Assembly (NCBI RefSeq): GCF_000194155.1
Contig: NZ_GL877878.1
Span: 918,974-982,973, forward strand
Length of the DNA: 64,000 bases
Direction: 5' to 3'
From: Saccharopolyspora spinosa NRRL 18395
GTDB lineage: Bacteria > Actinomycetota > Actinomycetes > Mycobacteriales > Pseudonocardiaceae
The first letter of the stretch is position 1; each line of letters begins with the position of its first letter. Positions 25,916-33,972 of this stretch are shown one piece after another. The position numbers and the translations under genes were made by a program. The notes under the pieces are model-generated. The model was not told where the DNA came from and did no database searches. It saw only the letters and a list, made by a program, of their open reading frames with translations.

Positions 25916-26884
25916 TCACGGCGTCAGCACGATCCACACCTGACCGGCCGCTGGCAGCAGCGCCTCGCCCGAAGGCCCGGTGTAGGTGGCGGCTGCGTCC
26001 GGTCCGGGCCGGGACCAGGTGCCGTTGAACGCCTGCCCGTCACGGAGCACCGTGACCGGGCCGCTGCCGACCGTCTCCGCGATCGGCGAGGGGTTGCCCG
26101 CGGCGTCGTGGATCGCCGACTCGCGGACCTTGACCCGCTCGATCACCACGGTCGGCGGGCCGAGCCGGCCGGTGTCGACGGCCGCGTACGGGGCCCCGTC
26201 CATCGACACCAGCCACCGCTGCTCCCCGGCTGACCAGTCGAAGCCGACGGTCGCGGACGGGAAGGTGACTTCGTAGTGGCCCGTCGGGATCCCCCCACCA
26301 GGGGCGGGGCCGGAGGTGAGCTGGTTCTGGCCGGGCCACGGCGCGCCGGGCGGCAACTTCGACGGGTCGACGAACAGGTTGTGCGGGACGGGCCGCGACC
26401 CGTCGCGGGTGAAGGCCGCGGGCTGGTGCGCGTCGGAGGCGTCGGTCACCGGTGCCGCCGCGATGAGCGGCAGGAGCTCGGGCGCCGCGCCGGAATACGC
26501 GAGCGTCGGGTGCCCGAACTGGGGGAGCAGTTCCGCATCGGTCTCCCGGGCGCTGCGCACCGGACCGATCTTCGGCGGCTGGTGCGATCCGAAGATCCCC
26601 AGCAGGCGGCTGTAGCCGCCCTCCACCGGTTCGACGTAGACCACGTCGGCGGCACCGATGCCGACCGGCGGCCGGGCTTCGGGCACGTTGTCGATCTTCA
26701 CCGCGAGCACGGCCGGGCCCGGCGGCGGAGCGGGGGCGGGGGCGGTGGTGGCGGGAGGCGGGGATTCCGGCCGCGAGGGGTACCCGGCGCGCGGCGTCGA
26801 GAACAGGCCACAGGCGGCCGTGCCGAACACCGCGAGCAGGATTAGCGCCGCTGCGAACAGCTCGCGCATGTGCCTGCGCCGCAT
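25916..26884 (-). CDS. DUF3048 (YerB-like) lipoprotein
   Basis: A 322-residue secreted protein. The N-terminus has Arg residues, a hydrophobic stretch (ELFAAALILLAVFGTAACG) and a Cys at about 25 for lipid attachment, then a Pro/Ala-rich linker (residues 35-55). The DUF3048 core follows: LAVKIDNVPEARPPVGIGAADVVY, FGSHQPPKIGPVRSARETDAELLPQF, and a C-terminal domain ending in GEALLPAAGQVWIVLTP. Bacillus YerB is an uncharacterised lipoprotein of this family. It acts outside the membrane; function is unknown. Confidence 0.88.
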   Translation of the reverse strand: MRRRHMRELFAAALILLAVFGTAACGLFSTPRAGYPSRPESPPPATTAPAPAPPPGPAVLAVKIDNVPEARPPVGIGAADVVYVEPVEGGYSRLLGIFGSHQPPKIGPVRSARETDAELLPQFGHPTLAYSGAAPELLPLIAAAPVTDASDAHQPAAFTRDGSRPVPHNLFVDPSKLPPGAPWPGQNQLTSGPAPGGGIPTGHYEVTFPSATVGFDWSAGEQRWLVSMDGAPYAAVDTGRLGPPTVVIERVKVRESAIHDAAGNPSPIAETVGSGPVTVLRDGQAFNGTWSRPGPDAAATYTGPSGEALLPAAGQVWIVLTP

Positions 26885-26952
26885 GGTTTCTCCTGAAATC
26901 CCTCCGAGTTCCAGGCTACGCCCACAACGGGGTCACTTCTGCGGCTACGCGG

Positions 26953-27585
26953 TCAGCGCCAGGCGAAGACCGGCTGTTCCAGGTCGGCCACCCGGGTGTC
27001 CCGGCCGTGGAGGACGACCTCGCGGAACTGGTGCAGGACGGCCGCCGTCGGGGCGTGGACGAGGGTGTCCAGCAGCGGCAGCTGGATGACGGGCCGGTCG
27101 GATTCGGCGATCGCCACGAACCTGGGCGCGACGTCCAGCTCGGTGAGCGTCACCAGGTCGACCCGCGCGACCTCGTCCGGGCTGGGCGACAACTCCGGCG
27201 CCGTGCCGATCCACACCACGATCGGCGTGATGACGTAGCCGGACCTGGTCGCGTAGTCGTCGAGCTGCCCGAGGACGTCCTGCGGCCGCGCGGTAACGCC
27301 GAGCTCCTCGCGCAGTTCGCGCAGCGCGGCCTGCCGGGCGTCCTCGCCGGGGTCGAGGCGGCCGCCGGGCAGCGCGAACTGCCCCGCATGGGCGCGCAGC
27401 GTCGCCGCTCGGCGGGTCAGCCAGACGCCCAGCTCGCCGCCGTCGCTGGCCAGCGTGATAGCGACCGCCGCCGCCCGGCGGCCCAGCAGCGGGATTCGCC
27501 TGGTGCGGAACCGGTCCAGACGATCGGCGATCTGCTGCCTGGCGCCATCGGGCTGGGGCGGCAACGCCGCGAGGTGGTCGCCCAT
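26953..27585 (-). CDS. NUDIX hydrolase, CoA-pyrophosphatase type
   Basis: A 210-residue NUDIX protein of the CoA diphosphatase (YeaB/NudL) type. RRAAAVAITLASDGGELGVWLTRRA leads into the NUDIX box GGRLDPGEDARQAALRELREELGV. The LLTRRA and TPIVVWIG regions fit the CoAse UPF0035 neighbourhood. The likely reaction is CoA to phosphopantetheine plus 3',5'-ADP. The ATG at 27585 is preceded by AAAGGA. The same frame is open upstream, through a dead TetR fragment. It is followed by the DUF3048 gene after 68 bases. Confidence 0.85.
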   Translation of the reverse strand: MGDHLAALPPQPDGARQQIADRLDRFRTRRIPLLGRRAAAVAITLASDGGELGVWLTRRAATLRAHAGQFALPGGRLDPGEDARQAALRELREELGVTARPQDVLGQLDDYATRSGYVITPIVVWIGTAPELSPSPDEVARVDLVTLTELDVAPRFVAIAESDRPVIQLPLLDTLVHAPTAAVLHQFREVVLHGRDTRVADLEQPVFAWR

Positions 27586-27604
27586 CGTGGTCCTTTCGCT
27601 CGGC

Positions 27605-27870
27605 GGTGCCGGGTGCGGATCAGCCAGGTGGCAGGCCGCGTCCCAGCAGTCGAAGGCCTCGTCCAGGAAGTCGTACAGGTCGGTGCCGGGTTCGGCCAGG
27701 TGCCAGGACTGGTGGAGCTGCGTATCGCGGTGATTGCGAGGGATGACAGCAGGCGGGCGTAGCGGTCGTCGTGGTCCCGGCCGAGCCGTTGCGCGAGCCC
27801 GTCGGCCAACGCCGCCTCCAAGGCGCGCGAGGCGAGCACGATCCGCCACCGTGGTTGTTTCCGCGCCGGG
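27605..27870 (-). pseudogene. TetR regulator C-terminal remnant
   Basis: Two frames joined near 27720 give the typical actinobacterial TetR C-terminal domain: RIVLASRALEAALADGLAQR with LGRDHDDRYARLLSSLAITAI, then QSWHLAEPGTDLYDFLDEAF and DCWDAACHLAD. The N-terminal helix-turn-helix is missing and one frameshift is clear. The second piece runs in frame into the start of the NUDIX gene, but the composition change and the ribosome site mark the boundary. Confidence 0.7.
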
Positions 27871-28214
27871 GATGCACCCGGCTGTGGATCGGGTTGCCGT
27901 ACGGCCGGGGCGGACCGCGGGGTGCGACTTCGTGCTGGAGCCCGAGCCGGGGAATCGGCGGGTTGTTGGCGTTCGCTGATCCGGCGCTTTTGGTCCGGCG
28001 TCGTTTTGGGGGTCTGTTTCGAGTTGATCTGCAGCCGGGCTTGGCTTGTGGCCGCGTTTCGCTTATGAGGTGCCGTGATCGTCGCGGGGGCGACCACTTG
28101 CGCACGGACGGCAGGTGGCGGAAGTGCCGTCCCGGCGCGGTCCGTGCGTGTTTCTCGGTGCTGGAGTGGCTGTTTGGGAACGCATTGTGCGGCGATGGTG
28201 TAACTGGTGTGACC
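27871..28214. other. Gap with no recognisable gene
   Basis: No convincing frame, promoter or RNA structure was seen. Frames here are Arg/Pro-rich shadows. The stretch is somewhat T/G-rich compared with its surroundings and leads into the 88-bp repeat. Confidence 0.4.
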
Positions 28215-28401
28215 GGTGTGGAGCGAACGGACTATTCGCGTCGATAGGTGTCATGAACGGGCCGTTCGCTTCGTTCACGCGCTTTCGGGGGTTTGGTTTG
28301 GTGGTGTGGAGCGAACGGACTGTTTGGGTCGATAGGTGTCATGAACGGGCCGTTCGCTTCGTTCGCGTGTTTTCGGGGGTTTTGGGTTGGTGGTGTGGAG
28401 C
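28215..28401. repeat. 88-bp tandem direct repeat with internal palindromes
   Basis: Copy 1 (28215-28302) and copy 2 (28303-28391) both begin GGTGTGGAGCGAACGGACT, and both contain GTCGATAGGTGTCATGAACG and GGGCCGTTCGCTTCGTTC. A third copy stops after GGTGTGGAGC (28392-28401). Periods are 88 and 89 bases. Each unit holds GAACGG-G-CCGTTC, six-base arms with a one-base centre. The repeat is open in both directions (for example MNGPFASF forward), but that looks like chance rather than coding. It ends at the broken lipase fragment. Confidence 0.8.
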
Positions 28402-28640
28402 ACCTGCGCCTGCTCGGCGTCGGGCAGCTGGGGCTGAGCGAGGCCGCGATGCAGCAGGCTCGGAGTTCCTGGCCGACGTCAACGCCGACGGCGAAACCGT
28501 GCCCGGCGTCGACTACCACGTGATCGCCACCCGCGACGAGGTGACCACGCCGTACGAGTCGACCTTCCTGACCGCCGGACCGGGCGCGGCCGTCCGCAAC
28601 ATCACATTGCAGGACGGCGCCGCGAGCTCAACCCGCCGGG
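28402..28640 (+). pseudogene. Truncated secreted lipase (class 2 triacylglycerol lipase) fragment
   Basis: After the repeat, LRLLGVGQLGLSEAAMQQ is followed in another frame by GSEFLADVNADGETVPGVDY and HVIATRDEVTTPYESTFLTA, then GPGAAVRNITLQDG. This is the segment of actinobacterial alpha/beta lipases between the nucleophile and the final His, with the acid residue in the VIATxxDEVVTPY region. The N-terminal half with signal peptide and serine elbow and the last helix are missing, and a frameshift lies near 28460. The repeat boundary coincides with the truncation. Confidence 0.72.
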
Positions 28641-28660
28641 CTTGTGATCCGCCCCAGGTC

Positions 28661-28915
28661 TTACGCGCCGTGGACCCCCTGGCGGTCGATGCCCGGGTGG
28701 CCATTCCGGGGCTGGTCCTCCGCGCCGGGTGGAAACGGGTGCGGGGTCAGGCGGGCGATGTGCTCGTCGATCAGTACGTCCAGCTCCGCCAGGCGGATAC
28801 GCAGCGCCTCGGCGCGGCGGCGGGAGGCGCTCGGCAACTGCGCCGCCAGGTGCCCGTACTCGGCGAGCACCGTGGGCAGATCGTTGCCGTCCTGCTGCCT
28901 GGGGATGTGGTCCAT
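28661..28915 (-). CDS. Possible small hypothetical protein
   Basis: Eighty-four residues from an ATG at 28915. The middle (VLAEYGHLAAQLPSASRRRA, then EALRIRLAELDVLIDEHIARL) looks like a genuine amphipathic helix pair, while the C-terminus is Pro-rich. No clear ribosome site precedes the ATG. I do not recognise a family. It might be a short DNA-associated or toxin-antitoxin-like helical protein, or not a gene at all. Confidence 0.4.
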   Translation of the reverse strand: MDHIPRQQDGNDLPTVLAEYGHLAAQLPSASRRRAEALRIRLAELDVLIDEHIARLTPHPFPPGAEDQPRNGHPGIDRQGVHGA

Positions 28916-29060
28916 TGCTTGATGGTGCGGCCAGTGACGGGATTCGTCGATTCGATCAGTGGCGGCGCCGATGCGCGTGGCGGCTGGGGCCGTTCGACGC
29001 CGGATATGCTCGCCGCATCGGGTTCGCCCGATGGGATGATCTCGGGAGATTGGGGCGGAG

Positions 29061-30254
29061 ATGACCGACAAAGCCGCGCTGGTTCGGGCACGGGCGCTGC
29101 TCGCCGAGCACCCGGTGATCGACGGGCACAACGACCTGGCTTGGGCGCTGCGCGAGCAGGTCGGCTACGACCTGGACCGCTGCGACATCGCCCAGGACCA
29201 GTCGGCGCGGCTGCACACCGACCTGGCCCGGCTGCGCGCCGGCGGCGTCGGCGGCCAGTTCTGGTCGGTCTTCGTCAAGGCCGAGTACCAGGGCGACAAG
29301 GCGGTCAGCGCCACGATCGAGCAGATCGACTGCGTGCGCGCCCTCGTCGCGCGCTACCCGGAACACCTGCAGCTCGCGCGCACCGCCGACGAGTTGGAGG
29401 CCGCCCGCGCCAACGGCCGCATCGCCTCGCTGATGGGTGCCGAGGGCGGTCACTCCATCGCGTGTTCGCTGGCCACCTTGCGCGTCCTGCACGAACTGGG
29501 CGTCCGCTATCTCACGCTGACCCACAACGACAACGTGCCGTGGGCGGACTCGGCCACCGACGAACCGGCCGCGAAGGGCCTGACCCGCTTCGGAGTCGAG
29601 GTGGTGCGCGAGATGAACCGGCTGGGCATGCTGGTGGACCTCTCGCACGTCGCCCCCGACACCATGCGGGACGCGCTGGGCGCCACCCGAGCCCCGGTGA
29701 TCTTCTCGCACTCCTCGTCGCGGGCCGTCTGCGACCATCCGCGCAACATCCCTGACGACGTGCTGGCCGCGCTGCCCGCCAACGGCGGCGTCGCGATGGC
29801 GACCTTCGTGCCGAAGTTCGTGCTTCCTGCGGCGATCGAATGGAGCAGGCGGGCCCAGGACGTGCAGAGCGAGCAGGGCTTCGACCCGCTGGACACGACG
29901 CCCGAGGCATTGGCGGCGCTGCGGGCGTACGAGGCCGCGAATCCGCGGCCGGTGGCCACTGCCGGGACCGTGGCCGACCACCTCGACCACATGCGCGAGG
30001 TCGCGGGCATCGACCACATCGGCGTCGGCGGCGACTACGACGGCACCGCCTTCACCCCGCAGGGCCTGGACGACGTCGCCGGGTACCCGAACCTGATCGC
30101 GGAGCTGATCACCCGGGGCTGGTCCGAGGCCGACCTCGCCAAGCTCACCTGGCACAACACCGTGCGAGTGCTCCGCGACGCGGAGGACGTGGCCCGCGAC
30201 CTCCAGCGCACCGAACGCCCCTCGATCGCGACCATCGATCAGCTGGACGGCTGA
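29061..30254 (+). CDS. Membrane dipeptidase-type (M19) metallopeptidase
   Basis: A 397-residue peptidase family M19 protein. Zinc ligands fit the family: HxD in IDGHNDLAW, the bridging Glu in [10 protein letters not shown], His in [10 protein letters not shown], and [15 protein letters not shown]; the last active-site segment is [10 protein letters not shown]. Length is typical of bacterial dipeptidases, and there is no signal peptide, so it probably acts in the cytoplasm on dipeptides, including some with D-residues. The ATG at 29061 has GGCGGAG upstream. Confidence 0.92.
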   Translation: MTDKAALVRARALLAEHPVIDGHNDLAWALREQVGYDLDRCDIAQDQSARLHTDLARLRAGGVGGQFWSVFVKAEYQGDKAVSATIEQIDCVRALVARYPEHLQLARTADELEAARANGRIASLMGAEGGHSIACSLATLRVLHELGVRYLTLTHNDNVPWADSATDEPAAKGLTRFGVEVVREMNRLGMLVDLSHVAPDTMRDALGATRAPVIFSHSSSRAVCDHPRNIPDDVLAALPANGGVAMATFVPKFVLPAAIEWSRRAQDVQSEQGFDPLDTTPEALAALRAYEAANPRPVATAGTVADHLDHMREVAGIDHIGVGGDYDGTAFTPQGLDDVAGYPNLIAELITRGWSEADLAKLTWHNTVRVLRDAEDVARDLQRTERPSIATIDQLDG

Positions 30255-30290
30255 TGCGGAGCTGATCCGCTAGGCCGGTCGGGCGAGACG

Positions 30291-30332
30291 GTGAGACGGT
30301 TGTTGACCAGCTGTCTCACCGCTCGCTACGGT
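30291..30332 (+). promoter_or_regulatory. TetR-type operator over the MpaB/TetR promoter
   Basis: GTGAGACGGTTG-TTGAC-CAGCTGTCTCAC (30291-30319) has 12-base arms matching at 10 positions, with the outer seven perfect. The 5-base centre is itself the start of a -35 TTGACC (30303-30308), and TACGGT (30327-30332) follows 18 bases later as -10. A repressor bound here would cover the promoter of the MpaB-TetR operon. Confidence 0.65.
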
Positions 30333-30369
30333 CGCGGCAATCGAACACGCGAGACGAGGTGCTTGCGCA

Positions 30370-31260
30370 ATGAGGCGTTTCGACCGGCTGGAGCGGATCC
30401 TCGCGCTCGATCCCGATCGCGACTGCGAGGAGATCTACCGGCTGCTCGCCGAGTACGAATTCCCCTGGGACATCACCAAGGCCCTGGAGTTCGCGCTGTT
30501 CCGAACCTACGCGGTACCCCGTATCGGCCGGCTGCTGGACCGCACCGGCGAATTCACCCGGTCTGCGCAGAAGCGCTACGACGACACCGTGCTCGTCCTC
30601 TACGAGATCTTCCACTGGGGCACCACCAGCGACCGCGGGCGGCAGGCGCTGGAACAACTCAACGCCATCCACGGCCGGTACCGGATCAGCAACGACGACT
30701 ACGCCTACACGCTGTCGACGTTCGTGGTGACGCCGGTGCGGTGGATCGAGCAGTTCGGCTGGCGGAAGCTGCACCCGAGCGAGGTGCGGGCGCTGACCAA
30801 CACCATGCGGCGGCTCGGTGAGGGCATGAAGCTCTCTGGAATCCCGGAGACCTACGCGGAGTTCGAGCGGCTGTTTGACGATTACGAGCGCGAGCACTTC
30901 GCATTCGACGCGGGCGGCCGCCGGGTCGCCGACGCGACGCTGGACCTGTTCGGCTCCTGGTATCCGCGGTTGCTGTCCCCGGCCGTGGCGCGGGCGGCGC
31001 GGTTCCTGATGGAGCCGCACCTGCTGACCGCCTTCGGCTTCCCGCAGGTCGGGAACGTCGGCCGAAAGGCCGCCGAGGCGGCGCTGAAGGTGCGCGCCGA
31101 GCTCGTGCGCGTGGGGCCGGTCCGGCCGGATACCCGCCCGGTCGGGCCCGGTCCGATGTCCTATCCGGACGGTTACGAGATCGCCGACCTCGGGCCGGAC
31201 TCGTTCCACCACTACCGAGCCAAGCACCGGGCGAAGCAGACCTGCCCGGTGGCCACGTGA
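30370..31260 (+). CDS. MpaB/DUF2236-type haem oxygenase-like protein
   Basis: A 296-residue protein of the ER-bound oxygenase MpaB/rubber oxygenase (Lcp) catalytic-domain family. Conserved elements: FALFRTYAVPRIGRLLDRTG, FTRSAQKRYDDTVLVLYEI with the R..KR..DT motif, then the helical core ending in LLSPAVARAARFLMEPHLL. Characterised relatives cleave carbon-carbon double bonds oxidatively (Lcp in polyisoprene, MpaB in mycophenolate biosynthesis). The substrate here is unknown. It shares GTGA with the downstream TetR gene, which probably controls it through the palindrome upstream. Confidence 0.82.
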   Translation: MRRFDRLERILALDPDRDCEEIYRLLAEYEFPWDITKALEFALFRTYAVPRIGRLLDRTGEFTRSAQKRYDDTVLVLYEIFHWGTTSDRGRQALEQLNAIHGRYRISNDDYAYTLSTFVVTPVRWIEQFGWRKLHPSEVRALTNTMRRLGEGMKLSGIPETYAEFERLFDDYEREHFAFDAGGRRVADATLDLFGSWYPRLLSPAVARAARFLMEPHLLTAFGFPQVGNVGRKAAEAALKVRAELVRVGPVRPDTRPVGPGPMSYPDGYEIADLGPDSFHHYRAKHRAKQTCPVAT

Positions 31261-31919
31261 CACCCGGTGCGTTGGAAGGCGCCTTGCAGCGCCCGTTCTC
31301 GGAACCCGCCGATGATCGAGTGCTTGATGCGGCCCGGGAAGCGTTCGAGGACATCGGGATCCAGCGGACGACGATGCGCGATATCGCCCGCCGCGCCGGG
31401 CTCGGGCGCGCCACGGTGTACCGGCGCTTCCCGGACCGGGACGCGGTGGTGAGGGCGGTGCTGTTGCGGGAGGTGCGGGGCTTTATGGCCTGGCTGGACG
31501 AGCGGATCGACCACATCGAGGACCCCGCCGAGCAGACCGTGGAGTGCTTCGTCGCGGTCGTCACAGGGCTGCGCGCGCATTCGCTGCTGAACCGGCTCCT
31601 GACGCTCGAACCGGCGGCGGCGCTACCGGCGTTGACCGTGGACGCCGGTGCCGTGCTCGCGGCCGCCCGCAGCTACCTGGCCGAGAAGCTGCGCCGGCAT
31701 CAGCAGGCCGGTCGGCTGCGGCGCTTCGACCCCGAGCCCGTCGCGGAGGTGTTTGTGCGGCTGGCTCACTCGATGCTGCTCACTCCGCACGGCTGCATCC
31801 CGGCGGAGGACGACGCGCGGTCCCGAGCCTTCGCTCGCGCCCACCTGGTCCCCGTGATCGCCGGTTGGAGCTCCTCGGTCATACGCAATTCGGGGATCCC
31901 CAGTCGAGGCGGCGTCTGA
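31257..31919 (+). CDS. TetR family transcriptional regulator
   Basis: A 220-residue regulator. The helix-turn-helix domain reads VLDAAREAFEDIGIQRTTMR with DIARRAGLGRATVYRRFPDRDAVVRAV, the classic TetR pattern. The C-terminal ligand domain is of the common actinobacterial type. The GTG at 31257 overlaps the MpaB stop, so both are made from one transcript, and the palindrome at 30291-30319 is the natural autoregulatory target. Confidence 0.9.
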   Translation: MTPGALEGALQRPFSEPADDRVLDAAREAFEDIGIQRTTMRDIARRAGLGRATVYRRFPDRDAVVRAVLLREVRGFMAWLDERIDHIEDPAEQTVECFVAVVTGLRAHSLLNRLLTLEPAAALPALTVDAGAVLAAARSYLAEKLRRHQQAGRLRRFDPEPVAEVFVRLAHSMLLTPHGCIPAEDDARSRAFARAHLVPVIAGWSSSVIRNSGIPSRGGV

Positions 31920-31963
31920 GGTTCCGCTACCCGCGCCGCCGTATGAAATGAGCCGGGAACAAT

Positions 31964-32482
31964 TCAGAGCAGTTCGATGTCGTCGATCAGCCAGTGTTCG
32001 TCGACGTGCACCAGGGTCATCTGCATGCGATTGCGGTCGATTCGCGGCTGCGGGCTGTTGACGTTGGTGATCTGCTGGTCGACGAACAACGCCACCACGG
32101 CCCGGTCCTGATCCGATTCGACGATCCCGGCCGACAGCACCGAACCCTGCGAGACCGCCCGGTTCAGCCTGATCAGTTCGGTCAGGCTGGCGCTGATCTG
32201 CTTGTACTGCTCGGCGAACTGGCCGTGCGAGTTCGCGGTGACGGCGGCGAAGTTCCGGTCCAGGTCGTTGAAGTCGTACGTGGACAGATCGGTGGCGTAA
32301 GTCCGGGCCGACTCCAACGCCCTAGTGCGAGCATCGGCCGCCGCCCGTTCTTGGTGCAGCTGAACGCCGAGGTAGCCGGCGATGCCGAGGACCGCGGCCA
32401 CCAGCACGAGCACGAGCAACGGCTTAGGACGCCGCCGGGATCTGGTCTCCTGTTCGGCCGGTTCGGTGTCGGTGTCGGTCAT
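31964..32482 (-). CDS. Mce-associated membrane protein
   Basis: A 172-residue protein with an acidic N-terminus, a stop-transfer RRRPKP, one membrane segment (LLVLVLVAAVLGIAGYLGV) and an extracellular helical-plus-beta domain: ARTYATDLSTYDFNDLDRNF, then HGQFAEQYKQ, and the final IDRNRMQMTLVHVDEHWLID. This matches the Mas proteins found after mce operons, which stabilise the importer. AGGAG precedes the ATG at 32482. It is separated from mceF by 278 bases and may have its own promoter. Confidence 0.85.
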   Translation of the reverse strand: MTDTDTEPAEQETRSRRRPKPLLVLVLVAAVLGIAGYLGVQLHQERAAADARTRALESARTYATDLSTYDFNDLDRNFAAVTANSHGQFAEQYKQISASLTELIRLNRAVSQGSVLSAGIVESDQDRAVVALFVDQQITNVNSPQPRIDRNRMQMTLVHVDEHWLIDDIELL

Positions 32483-32760
32483 CAGCGGACTCCTGTGTGT
32501 CCAGTAGTGATTGGTGGTTGATCTGATGAGTGGTTGACGACGGAATGCAATCGAGCGGTCCGTGACGTGAAGTGAAGCCTGCCGCGTCGTTTGCTGATCT
32601 GTCTGTTTGTGGGTGGGGCGAGGGGGTACCGAGCCCAGAGCAGAAAGGGCGAAGGCCAGGGAAGCGGTGAAGATCGTGGAGGTGCAGTCGTGAAGGACTC
32701 CCCGGCGTAAGGGGCGCGGAACGTTTGGATATGGCGGCACGAAGGCCCTCGGCCCTAACG
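32483..32760. other. Gap between mceF and Mce-associated gene
   Basis: No gene is supported. On the minus strand after the mceF stop a weak stem CCCC-TTACGCC-GGGG (about 32700-32716) could slow transcription. A promoter for the Mce-associated gene is possible, but no strong hexamers stand out. Confidence 0.35.
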
Positions 32761-33972
32761 TCAGTGATCATTCACTACTCCAGTTCCCGACCCGACTGCG
32801 GTGGAATCGAGTGCCCGGAACTCACGGCCGAGCACGGTGCCCTGGCCGCCCGGCGAGCCGAGCTGGAAGCCGGCCGGGGTGTTGCCGGTCGCCGGGTCGT
32901 AGGTGGTCATCGCCGGTCGTGGGCCGAGGTTCGGCTGGTCGGCCGGGCAGTTCCAGTCGAGCCCGGCCGGGCGAGGCGTCACGTCGGTGGGCGAGCGGCG
33001 TTCGGCCGGCGTGGCGCAGACCGGGCCCTGGGTGCCGACCAGGTAGAAGTCCGCGGTGTCGCCGTGCACCACGCCGCCCAGCCCGGAAAGCGCCGCGGGC
33101 AGCGAGATGATCAGCTGTTCCATCGCGGGCGAGCGGACCGTGACGATCTGGCTGGTGGTTACCAGGTTTCCGAGCAGCGCGGTAGCCGCCGGGTCGCTGC
33201 GCGCGAACAGGTCGGCGAGCTGCTGGGCGGTGCCTGGCGCGATGTCCAGGATCCGGTTGATGTCCGGTTCGCGCTGCCGGATCTGGTCGCTCAGCGAGCG
33301 CAGGCCCGCCGCCAGGTCGCGGATCCGCTCGCCCTGCGAGCCGCCGGGGCCGATCAACGTCCGGGTGCCGTCCACGAGGCGTTGCAGCTGCGGTTGCCGT
33401 TCCCGCAGCATCTTCAGCAGGGTCGCGGAGTTGTCCAGGATGCGGGTGAGCTCCGGGCCGGCGCCCTGCAGCCCGGTGGCGAGGGCATCGGTGACCGTCG
33501 CGACGTCCTCCGGCCGCAGCTGCTCGCTGAGCTCGGTGAAGTGCACCAGCATCGTTTCCAGCGGCATGGGCCGTTCGGTCTGCTCCGGTGCGATGACGCT
33601 GCCGTCGCGCAGGAACGGGCCGGTATCGCCGGCGGGCTGCAGGTCGACGGTCTGCAGCGCCAGCGGCGTCGCCATGCTCACGACCGCCCTGGTGGCGGCC
33701 GGAATCCGGACGTCCGGGTTCAACGCCAGCCGCACCGAAACCCCGCCGCCGCCCGGGTCGATCCGCACGTCGGAAACGGTGCCGATCACTACGCCCCGGT
33801 AGGTGACCTGGGAGGTCGGCGTGATCGAGCTGCTGTCGGCCATCCGCATCGTGACCCGGACCGGTTCGCGCAGCGCCTGCGGGCCAGCCACGTTCGTCAC
33901 CACGTAGTAGGCGCAGGCGATGCTTATGACCAGGAACAGCGCGATTTGTGCTGTGGCGCGGCGGCGGTTCAT
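32761..33972 (-). CDS. mceF: MCE family protein MceF
   Basis: A 403-residue Mce protein: N-terminal membrane anchor (IALFLVISIACAYYVVTNV), MlaD/MCE domain (about 38-115; VTYRGVVIGTVSDVRID, LALNPDVRIPAATRAVV), then a long helical region thought to form the substrate tunnel. Its place as sixth and last in the mce set defines it as MceF. The C-terminal tail is Pro/Gly-rich. It overlaps mceE as ATGA. Confidence 0.9.
   Translation of the reverse strand: MNRRRATAQIALFLVISIACAYYVVTNVAGPQALREPVRVTMRMADSSSITPTSQVTYRGVVIGTVSDVRIDPGGGGVSVRLALNPDVRIPAATRAVVSMATPLALQTVDLQPAGDTGPFLRDGSVIAPEQTERPMPLETMLVHFTELSEQLRPEDVATVTDALATGLQGAGPELTRILDNSATLLKMLRERQPQLQRLVDGTRTLIGPGGSQGERIRDLAAGLRSLSDQIRQREPDINRILDIAPGTAQQLADLFARSDPAATALLGNLVTTSQIVTVRSPAMEQLIISLPAALSGLGGVVHGDTADFYLVGTQGPVCATPAERRSPTDVTPRPAGLDWNCPADQPNLGPRPAMTTYDPATGNTPAGFQLGSPGGQGTVLGREFRALDSTAVGSGTGVVNDH

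Noticed and set aside
24729-25937. A 551-residue frame covering the TSCPD gene and the CapA region
   Set aside because: Its first two thirds are an Arg-rich shadow of CapA, which is the real gene in the other minus-strand frame.
28115-28400. Repeat-encoded peptides such as MNGPFASF and NEANGPFMTPID
   Set aside because: Both strands of the tandem repeat are open and the peptides are low-complexity products of the repeat; no start context.
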